Of a stretch of DNA of 64,000 bases, positions 47,258-57,075 are shown piece after piece. Position numbers and translations under genes: made by a program. The stretch is from Bradyrhizobium cosmicum (lineage in GTDB: Bacteria; Pseudomonadota; Alphaproteobacteria; Rhizobiales; Xanthobacteraceae): the NCBI RefSeq assembly GCF_007290395.2, contig NZ_CP041656.2, positions 4,464,001-4,528,000 of the forward strand. Reading direction: 5' to 3'. Below the pieces are notes generated by a model. The model did no database searches. It was not told the origin of the DNA and saw nothing but the letters and a program-made list of their open reading frames with translations. How positions within the stretch are numbered: the stretch's first letter is position 1; each line of letters begins with the position of its first letter.

Positions 47258-47494
47258 TCAATCGTAGGGCGTCTGCGTTGTGGGAATTTCGGCGCTCTCG
47301 GCGCAACTCGTCTGGGACGACTTCACCAGCGATGGCGGAACCGATTGCGCGTGCGAGCGTTCCAGCATTGCCAGCCCGACCAGTTGAAGCATCACCAGTG
47401 CTGCGGTCAGCGCGACGGCGACAATGCTGCCGTTACGCGCGTTCGAACGTGGACTGCCCGGCTGCGCGCTCGCGCGGATCAACTCGGTTGGCAT
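47258..47494 (-). CDS. Small single-pass membrane protein
   Basis: 78 residues from the ATG at 47494; a GTG at 47515 would add seven. One hydrophobic helix (SIVAVALTAALVMLQLVGLAML) is flanked by an Arg-rich N-terminus and a Ser/Thr-rich C-terminal part with one Cys. I recognise no family. It overlaps the end of the next small gene by 62 bases in another frame, so one of the two starts may be wrong. The TauE-type gene begins ten bases downstream. Confidence 0.5.
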   Translation of the reverse strand: MPTELIRASAQPGSPRSNARNGSIVAVALTAALVMLQLVGLAMLERSHAQSVPPSLVKSSQTSCAESAEIPTTQTPYD

Positions 47495-47687
47495 GTCTGG
47501 ACGTATCCTCTTCACTGGCGACGGGACTCATTTCATTCACAAGCGGTGCTTCGTGCGGCTCCGCCAGCAGATGGCGATAGCGTTGCAACGCGCGCTGCGC
47601 GTCGATTTCGCGCTGCGCGCGGAATGCCGCGCCGATACGCGTGACGATGCCGCGGAACCTGCCCGACACTGATGACGCATTTGGCAT
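47433..47687 (-). CDS. Small hypothetical basic protein
   Basis: 84 residues with a strong ribosome site (AGGAGATTGTC) before the ATG, the best in the neighbourhood. The central part is an amphipathic Arg/Gln-rich helix (FRAQREIDAQRALQRYRHLL) and the rest looks disordered. No known family. The final 62 bases overlap the small membrane protein gene. I trust the start more than the function. Confidence 0.5.
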   Translation of the reverse strand: MPNASSVSGRFRGIVTRIGAAFRAQREIDAQRALQRYRHLLAEPHEAPLVNEMSPVASEEDTSRHANRVDPRERAAGQSTFERA

Positions 47688-47923
47688 GACAATCTCCTCT
47701 CAACCTGTACGAGAGATTGCTGGGATCTACTTCCGCCTGCTGTGAGTTGCTTCACACGACAATCGAACGCATCGAACAAGAAATCGTGTGACGCGCTCTC
47801 GTAAGTGAGAACGTGAAAAATCGCGTCATTCGATCGAACGACGCGCGATAACTTTCTAATGATGCTTCTGATTGAACCTATTGCGAGCTGGAGCGACTCG
47901 CCTCGCGCGCCTTGGCGCGCGCG

Positions 47924-49042
47924 TCAGTGCACGAGCGGATTGGAGAATCCCGCGGCGAGCTTGACGAGATCGGCCTGACGCGAGACGCCGGTCTTGGCGA
48001 ACACGCGATGCAGATGCGTCTTCACCGTCGTCTCGGCGATGCCGAGCGCGACCGCCGTCTCCGGCACGCCGCCGACGTCGACGATCGACTGCATGACCCT
48101 GAGTTCCGCGGGCGTCAGTTCGAACGTGCGGTCCAGGACACCGGCACAGGAGTGCCCGTCGAGTTCCGCCTTCCAGACGAACAAAGCGCCCACCGCCGAC
48201 GTGCGCTCGGCCGCGGCTTCACGCAGCAGCGACGGCAGCGCGATGACGTGCGCGATGTAGTGGGAACCGTCTTGCGACATCAGCGAGATCTTCCGCCCCG
48301 CGGCTGACGCCAGGGCAACCTCGTCTGCATCACGGAAGATCTCGCGCAGGGCTGAATTCGCCGTGGTGGATCTCGTCACCAGCCGGCCCGCAACGGACCG
48401 CAGGACATCATCGGCGCCGAGCAGCGTGTCCGCTGCCGGATTGCTGTGGACGATGCGGCAGGAGGCGTCGAGCAGGATGACGCCGGCATTGAGCCGGTCA
48501 ACGACATCGGCGAGCGCGATCGCCCGCCGCTGCTTGCGCTCGATCGCCCGGTTGATCAGAAGTGCGCGGCTGACATGCGGAACGAGGAACTGCATGCGCG
48601 CCCGCTGCCCGGCATCGAGCATGTCCCTGCCCGGAATCACGGTCATCAACATCGGGCTGGGTGACTTCGACTGCTCCAGCACCACGTTGGCGACATCGAC
48701 GCTGCCCTGGGGGCGCAACCATTCCTGATAGAAGCGACCACGGCGATATTCGTCGTAGTTCACGAGATCGGGGATGTTCCGCACCTCGCCGTATTTCGGA
48801 AGCCGGGCAAGCGGGTCGTACCGGGCGTAGGTCTCGGCATAGAGCTGGATGTAGAGCGGATCGACGCCGCAGTAATAATGCGTGGCGCCGGATTTGCTGA
48901 CAGGGTCCTTTGAAATCAGGCCGCAGGCGCGGCTGCCGATGAACGCATTGAGTGTGACGATGACATCGCTCCACAACTCCGGATGGAGGCCGGCATCATA
49001 GATGCTCTCGATCAACTCGGACTGTCTTGGAGGTCGGGGCAT
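47924..49042 (-). CDS. LuxR-family regulator, paralogue 1
   Basis: 372 residues from the ATG at 49042; an ATG at 49054 adds four. The N-terminal 180 residues begin with the shared block LIESIYDAGLHPELWSDVI and have no quorum-sensing autoinducer motif that I can identify. A PAS-like middle (ILLDASCRIVHSNPAADTLL) follows. The C-terminal LuxR helix-turn-helix is complete (LTPAELRVMQSIVDVGGVPE, LGIAETTVKTHLHRVFAKTG). It is 110 bases from a close paralogue with the same orientation and an almost identical 3' end. Targets are unknown; the autotransporter nearby is a candidate (inference). Confidence 0.88.
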   Translation of the reverse strand: MPRPPRQSELIESIYDAGLHPELWSDVIVTLNAFIGSRACGLISKDPVSKSGATHYYCGVDPLYIQLYAETYARYDPLARLPKYGEVRNIPDLVNYDEYRRGRFYQEWLRPQGSVDVANVVLEQSKSPSPMLMTVIPGRDMLDAGQRARMQFLVPHVSRALLINRAIERKQRRAIALADVVDRLNAGVILLDASCRIVHSNPAADTLLGADDVLRSVAGRLVTRSTTANSALREIFRDADEVALASAAGRKISLMSQDGSHYIAHVIALPSLLREAAAERTSAVGALFVWKAELDGHSCAGVLDRTFELTPAELRVMQSIVDVGGVPETAVALGIAETTVKTHLHRVFAKTGVSRQADLVKLAAGFSNPLVH

Positions 49043-49141
49043 CGGAACAGCCAATCATCACACACGGAGATTGCGAAATCTTGTTCATGCCTTGCGGCTC
49101 CTGTGAGTCTGTCACGCCAGCAAAAGGTTCAATCGCGGAAA

Positions 49142-49155
49142 TGATCGGCCGATCA
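49142..49155. promoter_or_regulatory. Perfect palindrome upstream of LuxR paralogue 1
   Basis: TGATCGGCCGATCA is a perfect 14-base palindrome. It overlaps the stop codon of paralogue 2 and lies 100 bases before the start of paralogue 1. It shares the GATCGG core with the palindrome upstream of paralogue 2, so both may be sites for these regulators. Confidence 0.4.
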
Positions 49156-50271
49156 GTTCACGAGCGGATTGGAGAATCCCGCGGCGAGCTTGACGAGATC
49201 GGCCTGCCGGGACACGCCGGTCTTGGCGAAGACGCGATGCAGATGCGTCTTCGTGGTTGTTTCCGCAATTCCGAGCGCGGCCGCGGTCTCCGGGACGCCG
49301 CCGACCTCGACGATCGACAAGAACACGCGCAGTTCAGCCGGCGTCAGATCGAAGGTCCGCGCGATCAGCTCGCCATAGGACTGGCCGCCGAGCGACACCC
49401 TGCGCAGCAGCAGCGCGCCGGCGGCGTCGGCGACCTGCTCGCTGCCATTGCGAAGCACGGACGAGAGCGGCAGAACATGCGCGACGTAACGCTCGCCGGT
49501 GGGCGACAGCAGCGGAATCGCGTGGCCTCTTGCGGCAAGCAAGGCAATGTCGCTGCCGGTCGCAAATGCCTCACGCAGGGTCTGATTGGCCTCAGTGCTG
49601 CTGGTCACGAGTTGCCCGGCGACGGTTCGGACCACGTCGTCCGCCGCCAGCAGGGCGTGCCCGGCGGAATTCGCATGCACGACGCGGCAGGAGACATCGA
49701 GCAGGAAGATGCCGGAGACCAGATTGTCCAGGACATCCGCCAGCGCGGTCGCCAGGGTCAGCTGCGAGGTGATGGCACGGTTGATCAGAAGCGCGCGGCT
49801 GGCGTGCGGCACGATCAGCGAGAGCCGCTGCTTCATCGCGGGATCCACCATGCGCCGGCCCGACAGCACCGTCATCATCACGGGGCAGCTCGCATTCGAC
49901 TTGTCGAGCACGACGTTGGCCGCGTCGCTGCAGCCCTGCGGCTGCATCCATTCCTGGTAAAAGCGCCCTCTGCGGTATTCGTCGAAATTGACGAGATCGG
50001 GGATGCTGACGATCTCGCCCTGCGGCGGCAGGACGCTCAGCGGATCGAACTTCGAGTGGGTCTCGGAATAGAGCTGGATGTAGTGCGGATCCGCGCCGCA
50101 GTAGTAATGCGTGACGCCGAATTTGCTGATCGAATCCTTGGAAAACAGCCCGCACGCCTGCCCGCCGACGAAATCGCGGATGCCGGCGACGACGTTGTTC
50201 CACAGCGAGGGATCGAGCCCGGCGTCATAGATGGACTCGACCAGGTCCGGCAGCTTCCGAGGTCCGTGCAT
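49153..50271 (-). CDS. LuxR-family regulator, paralogue 2
   Basis: 372 residues, the same length as paralogue 1 and colinear with it: LVESIYDAGLDPSLWNNVV at the start, a PAS-like FLLDVSCRVVHANSAGHALL middle and a C-terminal helix-turn-helix LGIAETTKTHLHRVFAKTG with SRQADLVKLAAGFSNPLV. The last 100 bases are nearly identical in DNA to those of paralogue 1, pointing to recent tandem duplication or gene conversion. It lies between paralogue 1 and the autotransporter, on the same strand as both. Confidence 0.88.
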   Translation of the reverse strand: MHGPRKLPDLVESIYDAGLDPSLWNNVVAGIRDFVGGQACGLFSKDSISKFGVTHYYCGADPHYIQLYSETHSKFDPLSVLPPQGEIVSIPDLVNFDEYRRGRFYQEWMQPQGCSDAANVVLDKSNASCPVMMTVLSGRRMVDPAMKQRLSLIVPHASRALLINRAITSQLTLATALADVLDNLVSGIFLLDVSCRVVHANSAGHALLAADDVVRTVAGQLVTSSTEANQTLREAFATGSDIALLAARGHAIPLLSPTGERYVAHVLPLSSVLRNGSEQVADAAGALLLRRVSLGGQSYGELIARTFDLTPAELRVFLSIVEVGGVPETAAALGIAETTTKTHLHRVFAKTGVSRQADLVKLAAGFSNPLVN

Positions 50272-50331
50272 GGCTGTAAATGGCCTGAGTGATCAATATC
50301 ACCCAGCATAGCACAACCCCGGGATGCGGCA

Positions 50332-50347
50332 TCATCCGATCGGATGA
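50332..50347. promoter_or_regulatory. Perfect palindrome upstream of LuxR paralogue 2
   Basis: TCATCCGATCGGATGA is a perfect 16-base palindrome, 60 bases before the start of paralogue 2 and downstream of the autotransporter. Position and symmetry suit a dimeric regulator binding site. Confidence 0.45.
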
Positions 50348-50350
50348 GGC

Positions 50351-50378
50351 GCCGGCCGGACGGAGGGGCCCGGCCGGC
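50351..50378 (-). terminator. GC-rich hairpin downstream of the autotransporter
   Basis: GCCGGCCG (50351-50358) pairs with CGGCCGGC (50371-50378) around a 12-base loop, 38 bases past the autotransporter stop. There is no T-tract, so it may be a Rho-dependent or RNA-stabilising hairpin instead of a classical terminator. Confidence 0.4.
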
Positions 50379-50415
50379 CAGCGTCGTGCTCAAAGCCGCC
50401 GGGGCTGATGCCGGC

Positions 50416-53400
50416 TCAGAACGCGACGCGAATGCCGCCCTTCGCCGTGCCGGTCCGGCTCTGGTCCGACATCAGCATGCCTTCGACCGCGCCGAACACG
50501 GAGACGTTGCCGCTGGTGCGGTAGTCAAAGCCGACGCCGGCGACGGCGCCGACGGTGCTGCGGCTGCCGGGCGTGACGAAGGACAGGTTCTGGCCGATGA
50601 GCACCGCATTGATATTGCTGTCGCCGACGCGCTGAAGCGCAATGACGCCGCCATGGACGTTGGCCTTGAGCTCGCCGCCGGCCAGACTCGTCACCCGCGA
50701 CAGATCGACCTCGCCGCGCTCCTCGAAATCCTGCAGCGTGCGGCCGCCGACCGAGAGGCCTTGTGCCGAGCCGGTCTCACTGTAGCCGTCGAACCGGCCC
50801 GCGACGTAGCGCAGCCGTGCCGTCGGCGTCAGCAGATAGCCGTTGCCGACAGCGAGCTTGTAGCCGTAGGCCACCTCCGGGCTGACATACCAGCCGCTGT
50901 AATTTGCCGTCGCCGTCTCCATGCCGCCGGCGGCGGCGTTGTTCAGCACCAGCCGGCGCGACTTGTTGTCGGCGTTGCCGCCCTGGAAGGTGAAGTCGAA
51001 GAATTGCGAGGCCCATTCGAAGCGGCTGTAGACACCGGCGAATACGTAATTGGTGTCGACCGATTGCGAATTGAGATCGACCGAGAGGCCGCCCTGCCCG
51101 CCGCCGAGGAAGGCACCGACCAGCCAGTTCGGCTGTACCTTGCGGTCGATGCCGATGGCGCCGCCCCACGCCGTCGAGGTCGCGCGCAGCGTCGCGGCGG
51201 TCTCGTCCTGGATGCGCTGGCCGCCAAAGCTGTTGACCCAGACCGTGATCGGCGCCGGATCGGTCCAGAGGCTGCGCGGCGCCTTGGTGAAGGGACCGGC
51301 CTGCGCCGTCTCCGGCGCATAGGCCATCGCCATCATGTTGCTGCCACCAGGACCGGCGCCACCGTTCAGACGGCCCTGCACCAGCGAAGAGGCACCGCCG
51401 GTGAAATCCATCAGCGTGCGGTCCGTCTGAGCCAGCGCGGTGGGATCGAGCGTTGCGAGGGTGGCGCCGGACAGAACCGACGGACCGTTGAAGCTGCCAC
51501 CGGAGATACTGGTATTGATGGTGCCGTTGAAGTTCACGAAGGTCGGCAACGCAATGGTCGTCAATGACGAGACCCTGCTGCTGGTGGGTACAACATTCAC
51601 GTTGACGACGTCATTGCCGAAGCCGAAATCGACGACACCGTTGATCTTCGAGCCCGGAAGCAAGGTCAGCGTATCGGCTGCATTGGTCAGCTTGATTGCC
51701 GTCCCGCCAGTTCCTGTGATGGTTCCGGCATTGGCGATGTTCGCGGCGCCGGATGACTGAATACCGATGGTACCGCTGATAGAGCCGGTGTTTGTCAAGC
51801 TCATCGTGGTGTTCGTGGCAATGGCGACTGGGCCGCCGGTGATGGTGCCGGCATTGACGATCGCGGCGACGCCCTGAGAGAAAACACCTTCGAAAGTGCC
51901 GGCAATGGTGCCGCCCGCCATGTTCATCAGATTGAGCGCACCTCCGGCCGCGATACCATTTCTTGCTGTGATCGAACCGGAGTTGACGACATCCGCCTGC
52001 CCGCTGGAAATGACACCCTTTGCGCCGGCGGTACCGCTGATCGTGCCAGAGTTGTTCAGGACGACCGCGGTAATGGCCTGAACGACGTTCCCATTCACCG
52101 CGCGAAGCGTGCCTGAGTTGGTGACATTCACGGTCATGCCGTCGACGGCGGCACCCACTCCCGTCGACTCCACAATCCCGGCATTGTTGATCGTGACGTC
52201 GTGAGCGCTGATGCCGAAGTGACCGGCGGAAATCAGTCCTCCCGAAGCGTTCGAGATGTTCGCGTTGTTTCCGGCGCGGATAGCGGTGCCAGTAGTCGTC
52301 CCCCCTTGGATGGTTCCGGCGTTGGCCACGTTCGCATCCGTCACCGCAGAAATCGCGGTCGAGGTGACGTTCGTACTCTGAATCGTCCCTCCGGCATTGT
52401 TGCTCACCGTAACTGCGCCCGATACGGACAGGATTGCGTTTTTTTCGCCTGCGATCAGTCCGGTGTTTGAGGTAACGTTCACGCTGCTCGCGTGAATCCC
52501 GATACCGCCCGTGGCCAACGCCGTAATGCTTCCCGCGTTGGAGACGGTCGCCGTGACCGCACTGATGGCGGAGCCGCCCGCGTCAAGCGCCGAGATGGTG
52601 CCAGCCCCGTTCGTAATCGTCGCGGTATTGGCGAATATTCCGCTACGTCCACCGGAGATGTGGCCGGAATTGGCCGATACGACAACGGTGCCGGCCTCGA
52701 TCCCGAAGCTGTCAGCACCCAGCGCCCTGATATCGCCGCCATTGATGACCGTGGCTGTGTTGTTTGCTCGAAGGGCGACGCCGTTTGCGGCGTGCGCCAA
52801 GATCTGTCCCGTGCTGTTATTGATGGTAGCGTTGGTTCCAGAACTGACGCCGATTGCGTCGCCCTCGATGCCCGCAATATTGGTCGTAATGGTAACCGTG
52901 CCAAGGACATTGACGGCGATGCCGCCGGCACCCAAAGCCGAAATTGTCCCGCGGTTGTCGATCGAGGCGTTACCGCTCGCAGCCAGAGCGGCGCCGTTTG
53001 CGCCGGTCGCCGTGATGATTCCACCGTTGGCTACGGTGGCGTCGCCCGTCGTAGAAGCGCCAAAACGGACGCCGGTGATCGTGCCGGTATTCGCCGTCAC
53101 GTTCAAGGTCGTTGCGCTGATTCCGATGGAGTTCACACCAATCCCGGTGATGGTGCCGGCATTGTCGAGATTGAGCGTCGATGCCGTAATGCCATTGAAA
53201 CCTGAGATCGTGGCTCCGCTGGCGTTAGAGACCGTGACATCACGCGCCCTGAGGCCGGCCGCGCTGGCTCCGTTAATTGTGCCCAAATTGGTTACGACGC
53301 CACCGGAGCCGGTCTCAATGCCAAAGTAGTCTCCCTGAACGTTCGCGCCGGTATCGACGTGATAGGTGTTATTGTTGTCGTTGATGGTCCCGTATCCCGT

Positions 53401-53580
53401 AACCCCGCCCTGCTGCGTGTTGACGTTTCCCGAGCAGACAATGGTCGCGTTGTTCACCGGCGCGACCGGTGTGCACGCAGCTTCGGCTCGATCGATCATC
53501 AGCAAGGGCGCCAGCAGAAGTGCGGATGCCGGAACCCGCAATAAGCGGCGGTTGACGGTCGCAAGGAGCTTTCGTTTCAT
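50416..53580 (-). CDS. Autotransporter (type Va) with beta-helical passenger
   Basis: 1054 residues from the ATG at 53580, which has GGGGA seven bases upstream; an ATG at 53586 is too close to that site. A signal peptide ([22 protein letters not shown]) is followed by about 650 residues of short Asn/Gly/Thr/Ile-rich repeats of the form N-A/S-G-T-I-x-G, typical of a right-handed beta-helix. A linker and a C-terminal autotransporter barrel of about 280 residues follow, ending GGIRVAF with a terminal Phe. The passenger would be displayed on or released from the cell surface, perhaps for adhesion. No protease triad is visible. LuxR paralogues downstream on the same strand may regulate it. Confidence 0.9.
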   Translation of the reverse strand: MKRKLLATVNRRLLRVPASALLLAPLLMIDRAEAACTPVAPVNNATIVCSGNVNTQQGGVTGYGTINDNNNTYHVDTGANVQGDYFGIETGSGGVVTNLGTINGASAAGLRARDVTVSNASGATISGFNGITASTLNLDNAGTITGIGVNSIGISATTLNVTANTGTITGVRFGASTTGDATVANGGIITATGANGAALAASGNASIDNRGTISALGAGGIAVNVLGTVTITTNIAGIEGDAIGVSSGTNATINNSTGQILAHAANGVALRANNTATVINGGDIRALGADSFGIEAGTVVVSANSGHISGGRSGIFANTATITNGAGTISALDAGGSAISAVTATVSNAGSITALATGGIGIHASSVNVTSNTGLIAGEKNAILSVSGAVTVSNNAGGTIQSTNVTSTAISAVTDANVANAGTIQGGTTTGTAIRAGNNANISNASGGLISAGHFGISAHDVTINNAGIVESTGVGAAVDGMTVNVTNSGTLRAVNGNVVQAITAVVLNNSGTISGTAGAKGVISSGQADVVNSGSITARNGIAAGGALNLMNMAGGTIAGTFEGVFSQGVAAIVNAGTITGGPVAIATNTTMSLTNTGSISGTIGIQSSGAANIANAGTITGTGGTAIKLTNAADTLTLLPGSKINGVVDFGFGNDVVNVNVVPTSSRVSSLTTIALPTFVNFNGTINTSISGGSFNGPSVLSGATLATLDPTALAQTDRTLMDFTGGASSLVQGRLNGGAGPGGSNMMAMAYAPETAQAGPFTKAPRSLWTDPAPITVWVNSFGGQRIQDETAATLRATSTAWGGAIGIDRKVQPNWLVGAFLGGGQGGLSVDLNSQSVDTNYVFAGVYSRFEWASQFFDFTFQGGNADNKSRRLVLNNAAAGGMETATANYSGWYVSPEVAYGYKLAVGNGYLLTPTARLRYVAGRFDGYSETGSAQGLSVGGRTLQDFEERGEVDLSRVTSLAGGELKANVHGGVIALQRVGDSNINAVLIGQNLSFVTPGSRSTVGAVAGVGFDYRTSGNVSVFGAVEGMLMSDQSRTGTAKGGIRVAF

Positions 53581-53812
53581 TTTCATTCCCCGGCGGGCTT
53601 GCGGCCCTTGCGGGCGCAGCGCGGAATTGCCACCGGCCTCCTTCAATCGGAGGAAATCCGGTGCAGCGAACTCTGAATCGCTGAACGCCAAGGTAGAAAG
53701 GGCTCTCGTAACCGACTTGGACGGAAGCGACCGGGACTTCGCTTCAAGCGCACCGGCCGCCACTTGGTGCCGCACTGATGCACAGCTGCGACAATTTCCT
53801 CCCCCAATTGGA

Positions 53813-54061
53813 TTACGCCTGGTCCCAGCCGACCTTCTCCTCGCTCTCCGCCCAGACCGCGGCGCGATAGATCTCGCGTCCGCCTGCATCCCTGACGCGG
53901 ATCCAGGCATCGCGATCGCGCAAATCGTCGCGCCAGACGAACAGATGCCGCGCCATCTCGTCAGCGACGACGACCGTCGCCTTGGCCTGCTCGAACACCA
54001 TGCCGCCGGGGTCGATCTTCACGACATTGTCGACCAGGAGATCAAAGAAGAAACGATGCAT
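53813..54061 (-). CDS. DUF6894-like small protein
   Basis: 82 residues from the ATG at 54061, with GGAG six bases upstream. The [12 protein letters not shown] start, the acidic DPGG turn and the C-terminal [17 protein letters not shown] strand follow the pattern of the DUF6894 family, very common in Bradyrhizobium and of unknown function. It lies between DUF3455 and autotransporter genes on the same strand. The gap 53581-53812 shows only an imperfect CAATT/AATTG dyad near 53793-53811. Confidence 0.7.
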   Translation of the reverse strand: MHRFFFDLLVDNVVKIDPGGMVFEQAKATVVVADEMARHLFVWRDDLRDRDAWIRVRDAGGREIYRAAVWAESEEKVGWDQA

Positions 54062-54105
54062 TCCAAACTCCACTCACGGTACCGCCCCGAAGGCGACGGT
54101 ACAAA

Positions 54106-54660
54106 CTACTCCGCACGCCAGAACACGTAGTCGGCCGAATAGGGTACGTTGCGATAGCTGCCGGCATGCTCGCAGGAGCCGCGCAGCAGGCCGCCTTGCG
54201 TGTTGACGCGCTGGACGTGCGTGACGCCGTAGAACAGGCCGTTGCCCGTCTGCGCCACGACCTTCAACTTCAGCCAGGGAAGATCATCGGCGGCCCGGCC
54301 GGCAACGCGGGCGACAATCCTCGCTTTCACCGAGCTGCCGTCCTTGTGCTCCCAGACCAGCGTGCTGGCATCGACGGCCTCCCAATGCAGCGCCACATAG
54401 TGGCGACCGACCGAGTTGCCGCCGTCCATCAGGGTCGCTGCGGGCTCACGCGGCTGCCAGGCCAGTTGCTTCGCCGCATCGGGCTGGCATTCGTAGATCT
54501 GCGCGCCCTCGGCGTGCAGCGCGGTGCCGGGAATCTCGCCGGGCACCCGGATCTCGTCGGGCGTGCCCGCCGACGCCGAGGCCCCGTAGAGAAGGCCTGC
54601 AAGACTGAGACTGCGGCAAAGGCACTGCGCTATGGCCATGAGTCTGCGATCAAGGATCAT
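54106..54660 (-). CDS. DUF3455 family secreted protein
   Basis: 184 residues with a signal peptide (MAIAQCLCRSLSLAGLLYGASASAG region). The mature part begins with IRVPGEIPGTALHAEGAQIYEC and includes WEHKDGSSVKARIV and YGVTHVQRVNTQGG, hallmarks of DUF3455. The fold is beta-rich, the function unknown, and members are found in bacteria and fungi. An ATG at 54639 is an alternative start. It is transcribed in the same direction as the AraC gene upstream, after a 54-base gap, so AraC control is possible. Confidence 0.8.
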   Translation of the reverse strand: MILDRRLMAIAQCLCRSLSLAGLLYGASASAGTPDEIRVPGEIPGTALHAEGAQIYECQPDAAKQLAWQPREPAATLMDGGNSVGRHYVALHWEAVDASTLVWEHKDGSSVKARIVARVAGRAADDLPWLKLKVVAQTGNGLFYGVTHVQRVNTQGGLLRGSCEHAGSYRNVPYSADYVFWRAE

Positions 54661-54714
54661 GTCAAATCATTCCCTGCTGGAACCGGTCTTTCGCTGAAAT
54701 TCAGTTGGGCGCGA

Positions 54715-55689
54715 TCACAACGCCTCGCCGCTCCTGACGCCGCTTGGCGTCGCGCCATAGGCCCGCCGGAAGCAGCGGTTGAAATAGGAGAGATCGCCGA
54801 AGCCGACGTCGTAGGCGATCGAGCTCACCGGTCGCCCGGCAAAATCGGGCTCACGCAGCATGCGATGGGCGCGCTTGAGGCGCTGCTCGGTCAGGAAGGA
54901 CGAGAAGGTCTTGCCGTCGGCCTCGAACAGCCGCTGGAGATAGCGCGTGGTCACGCCGAACTCCTGCGCCACGGTCGCGACCGAAAGGTCCTGCTGCCAG
55001 CAATTGTTGACGATGAAGGATTTCACCTTGCGCAGCCGCGCCGCCCTGACGCCTCGCCGCCCGGCCTCCTCGTGCACGTCGTCCGTCGCGCCGAGAACGC
55101 GCGCCATCAGATCGTGAAGATGCGTCACGCCGAGCTGGCGCAGCGCGGGCACCCAGAACGCGCGCTCCCGCACCAGGGCCGTCGCGTAGTCGACGAGCAG
55201 GCGAAGCCCGGCGGCGCGCTCCGGAATGACGCGCATCACCGCGTCGTCGATATCCACGATCATGGGCGCCAGCACCCGCCGCGGCACGCGCAGCGACAGG
55301 CAGTTTCCCAGCGAGAACCGTTCGTAGGTCGTCACGTCTTCCGCACTCGTCAAGACCGCATCACCGGGATGAAGCAGGAGATCGCGTCCCCGCGCGGATA
55401 TCCCGACGACGCCGGAACGATTGACCATCAGGCCTAGGCTGTCGTCACCGTCGATGACCAGTTGCCGGGTACGGATGACGCGCGCTCCGATCAGCCCGCC
55501 GATCACGAGCTGAGCGTCCGGTACACCGTGAGATATGAGGCTCGCCGCGAACAACTTGCCCTCGGTCGCCTCGACCTCGGCCTTCAGCACGCCGCGGCAG
55601 TAGAACTCTCGCAGCAGCGGCACGCGCTCGTCTTCTGGAATATGGTCCGTTGAAACGTCGAGAATGGAAACTTCTTCCTTGCCGCTCAC
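54715..55689 (-). CDS. AraC-family transcriptional regulator
   Basis: 324 residues from a GTG at 55689, chosen for GGAGAAATTGCA just upstream and because the resulting length is usual for the AraC-binding-like type; a longer frame from 55824 lacks such support. The C-terminus has the double helix-turn-helix: DLSVATVAQEFGVTTRYLQRLF and the family signature ending VSSIAYDVGFGDLSYFNRCFRRAYGATPS. The N-terminal domain is a cupin-like sensor. Target genes are unknown; DUF3455 lies directly downstream. Confidence 0.9.
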   Translation of the reverse strand: MSGKEEVSILDVSTDHIPEDERVPLLREFYCRGVLKAEVEATEGKLFAASLISHGVPDAQLVIGGLIGARVIRTRQLVIDGDDSLGLMVNRSGVVGISARGRDLLLHPGDAVLTSAEDVTTYERFSLGNCLSLRVPRRVLAPMIVDIDDAVMRVIPERAAGLRLLVDYATALVRERAFWVPALRQLGVTHLHDLMARVLGATDDVHEEAGRRGVRAARLRKVKSFIVNNCWQQDLSVATVAQEFGVTTRYLQRLFEADGKTFSSFLTEQRLKRAHRMLREPDFAGRPVSSIAYDVGFGDLSYFNRCFRRAYGATPSGVRSGEAL

Positions 55690-55917
55690 TGCAATTTCTC
55701 CAACCGACGAGCAAGCCTGGCCATGCGCTGTTGCATCCCCGCACCTGTTTGGTGCCGGTGCGCTCCGTCCCGTGGCACACGCTGCCCTTCTCATTTCAAG
55801 TCGCGCCATATACGAAAGTCTCAAGCGGCATGCGTCCTGCGTTCGGATGACCCGATAGTCCTGCTCATCACAATGGATTGAGATTGCATCGTCCGACGGC
55901 GTGCGCTGTGAAATGAA

Positions 55918-57075
55918 TCACACGGCGTCGTCGTTGCTGCTCGCTCGCTGCGCAAACGGCGCGGAGAATCCTGCCGCGATCTTCACGAGATCTGCCTGCC
56001 TTCCGGCACCGGTCTTCTCGAACAGCCGGCCAAGATGCGTCTTCACCGTGGTCTCGGCGATTCCGAGCTTCGCTGCGATGTCGGGAACGCCGCCAATCTC
56101 GACGATCGCCATCAACACGCGCAATTCGGACGGCGTCAGCCTGAAGGCGGTGGCAATGGCGTCGGGCACGAGCGACGGCGCCATCGTCGCCCTTTGAACG
56201 AGCAGCACCGCTGCGGCGCTGTCTCTCTGCTGGAGCCGTTCCCGCTTCAATGGCGAGGCGCAGAGGAGATAGTGTTGACCGGCCGCCGATGTCACGAGCT
56301 CGATCCGGCGCGGACCGGGCACATGAGTTCCATCATCTGCAGCAATTTCGAACAGGCTGCGGAATATCTTGTCTGTCTGGGTGTTGCGCGCGACGATCCT
56401 GTCGCCGACCATCGACAACAGGCTGCCATCGACGAACAGCTCGCGGCACGCCGCGTTGGCATGCACCACCCGGCCGTCCGCGTCGAGCAGGCAGATCGCC
56501 GTGCTCAGGCCGTCGAGGACATCAGCGAGATCGTCCACGGTATGAGAACGTGCCCTGATCTGCCTGCCCATGATCCTTGAACGCTGGATGTGGGGCGCGA
56601 GCAGCCGCATGCGCTCGCGCATCGGCTCGTCGACCGTCCCGCGCGACCGGTGGCGCAGCACCTGGAGGATTGTCGTACGCGCATCCGATTTCTCGATCGC
56701 GACCGTGGCGAGATCGATCGCTCCCTGCGGCTCGACCCATTCGCGATAGAAGCTCGTCGCCAAAAACTCCGCGTGAGGCATGACGTCGGTGACACCGATC
56801 GTCTGCTCGGCGTCGAGATCGAGATGACGATCGAGCAACGGATCCTGCTCGACATAGCGGTCACGATAAAGCTGGCGGAAGCGGGATTCGGTGCCAAAAT
56901 GCTGGTGAATCTCGATCGAGAGCTTGGCGGCATCACGGGACAGGATGGTCGCGGCACACCCGCCGACGAAGTTCGAAACCTGCTCCAATACGCCGCTGCG
57001 CAGCGCGGGGTCGGCCGCCGCGTCGTAGATCTCGCCGATGAGCGACGAAAACCGGTTTGCCTGAAGGATTGTCAT
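55918..57075 (-). CDS. LuxR-family regulator, paralogue 3 (divergent)
   Basis: 385 residues from the ATG at 57075; an in-frame start at 57114 is possible. The layout equals that of the paralogues at 47924 and 49153: LIGEIYDAAADPALRSGVL start, middle block ICLLDADGRVVHANAACREL, and helix-turn-helix LTPSELRVLMAIVEIGGVPD with LGIAETTVKTHLGRLFEKTG. It is more diverged than the other two. It lies downstream of nothing obvious and 228 bases before the AraC gene. The gap 57076-57382 contains AT-rich promoter-like DNA near 57175-57215 but no gene that I can support. Confidence 0.85.
   Translation of the reverse strand: MTILQANRFSSLIGEIYDAAADPALRSGVLEQVSNFVGGCAATILSRDAAKLSIEIHQHFGTESRFRQLYRDRYVEQDPLLDRHLDLDAEQTIGVTDVMPHAEFLATSFYREWVEPQGAIDLATVAIEKSDARTTILQVLRHRSRGTVDEPMRERMRLLAPHIQRSRIMGRQIRARSHTVDDLADVLDGLSTAICLLDADGRVVHANAACRELFVDGSLLSMVGDRIVARNTQTDKIFRSLFEIAADDGTHVPGPRRIELVTSAAGQHYLLCASPLKRERLQQRDSAAAVLLVQRATMAPSLVPDAIATAFRLTPSELRVLMAIVEIGGVPDIAAKLGIAETTVKTHLGRLFEKTGAGRQADLVKIAAGFSAPFAQRASSNDDAV

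Noticed and set aside
52511..53329. Plus-strand hydrophobic frame within the autotransporter
   Set aside because: It has many Val/Pro/Ala residues because it is the complement of Asn/Gly/Thr repeats; no start site or homology.
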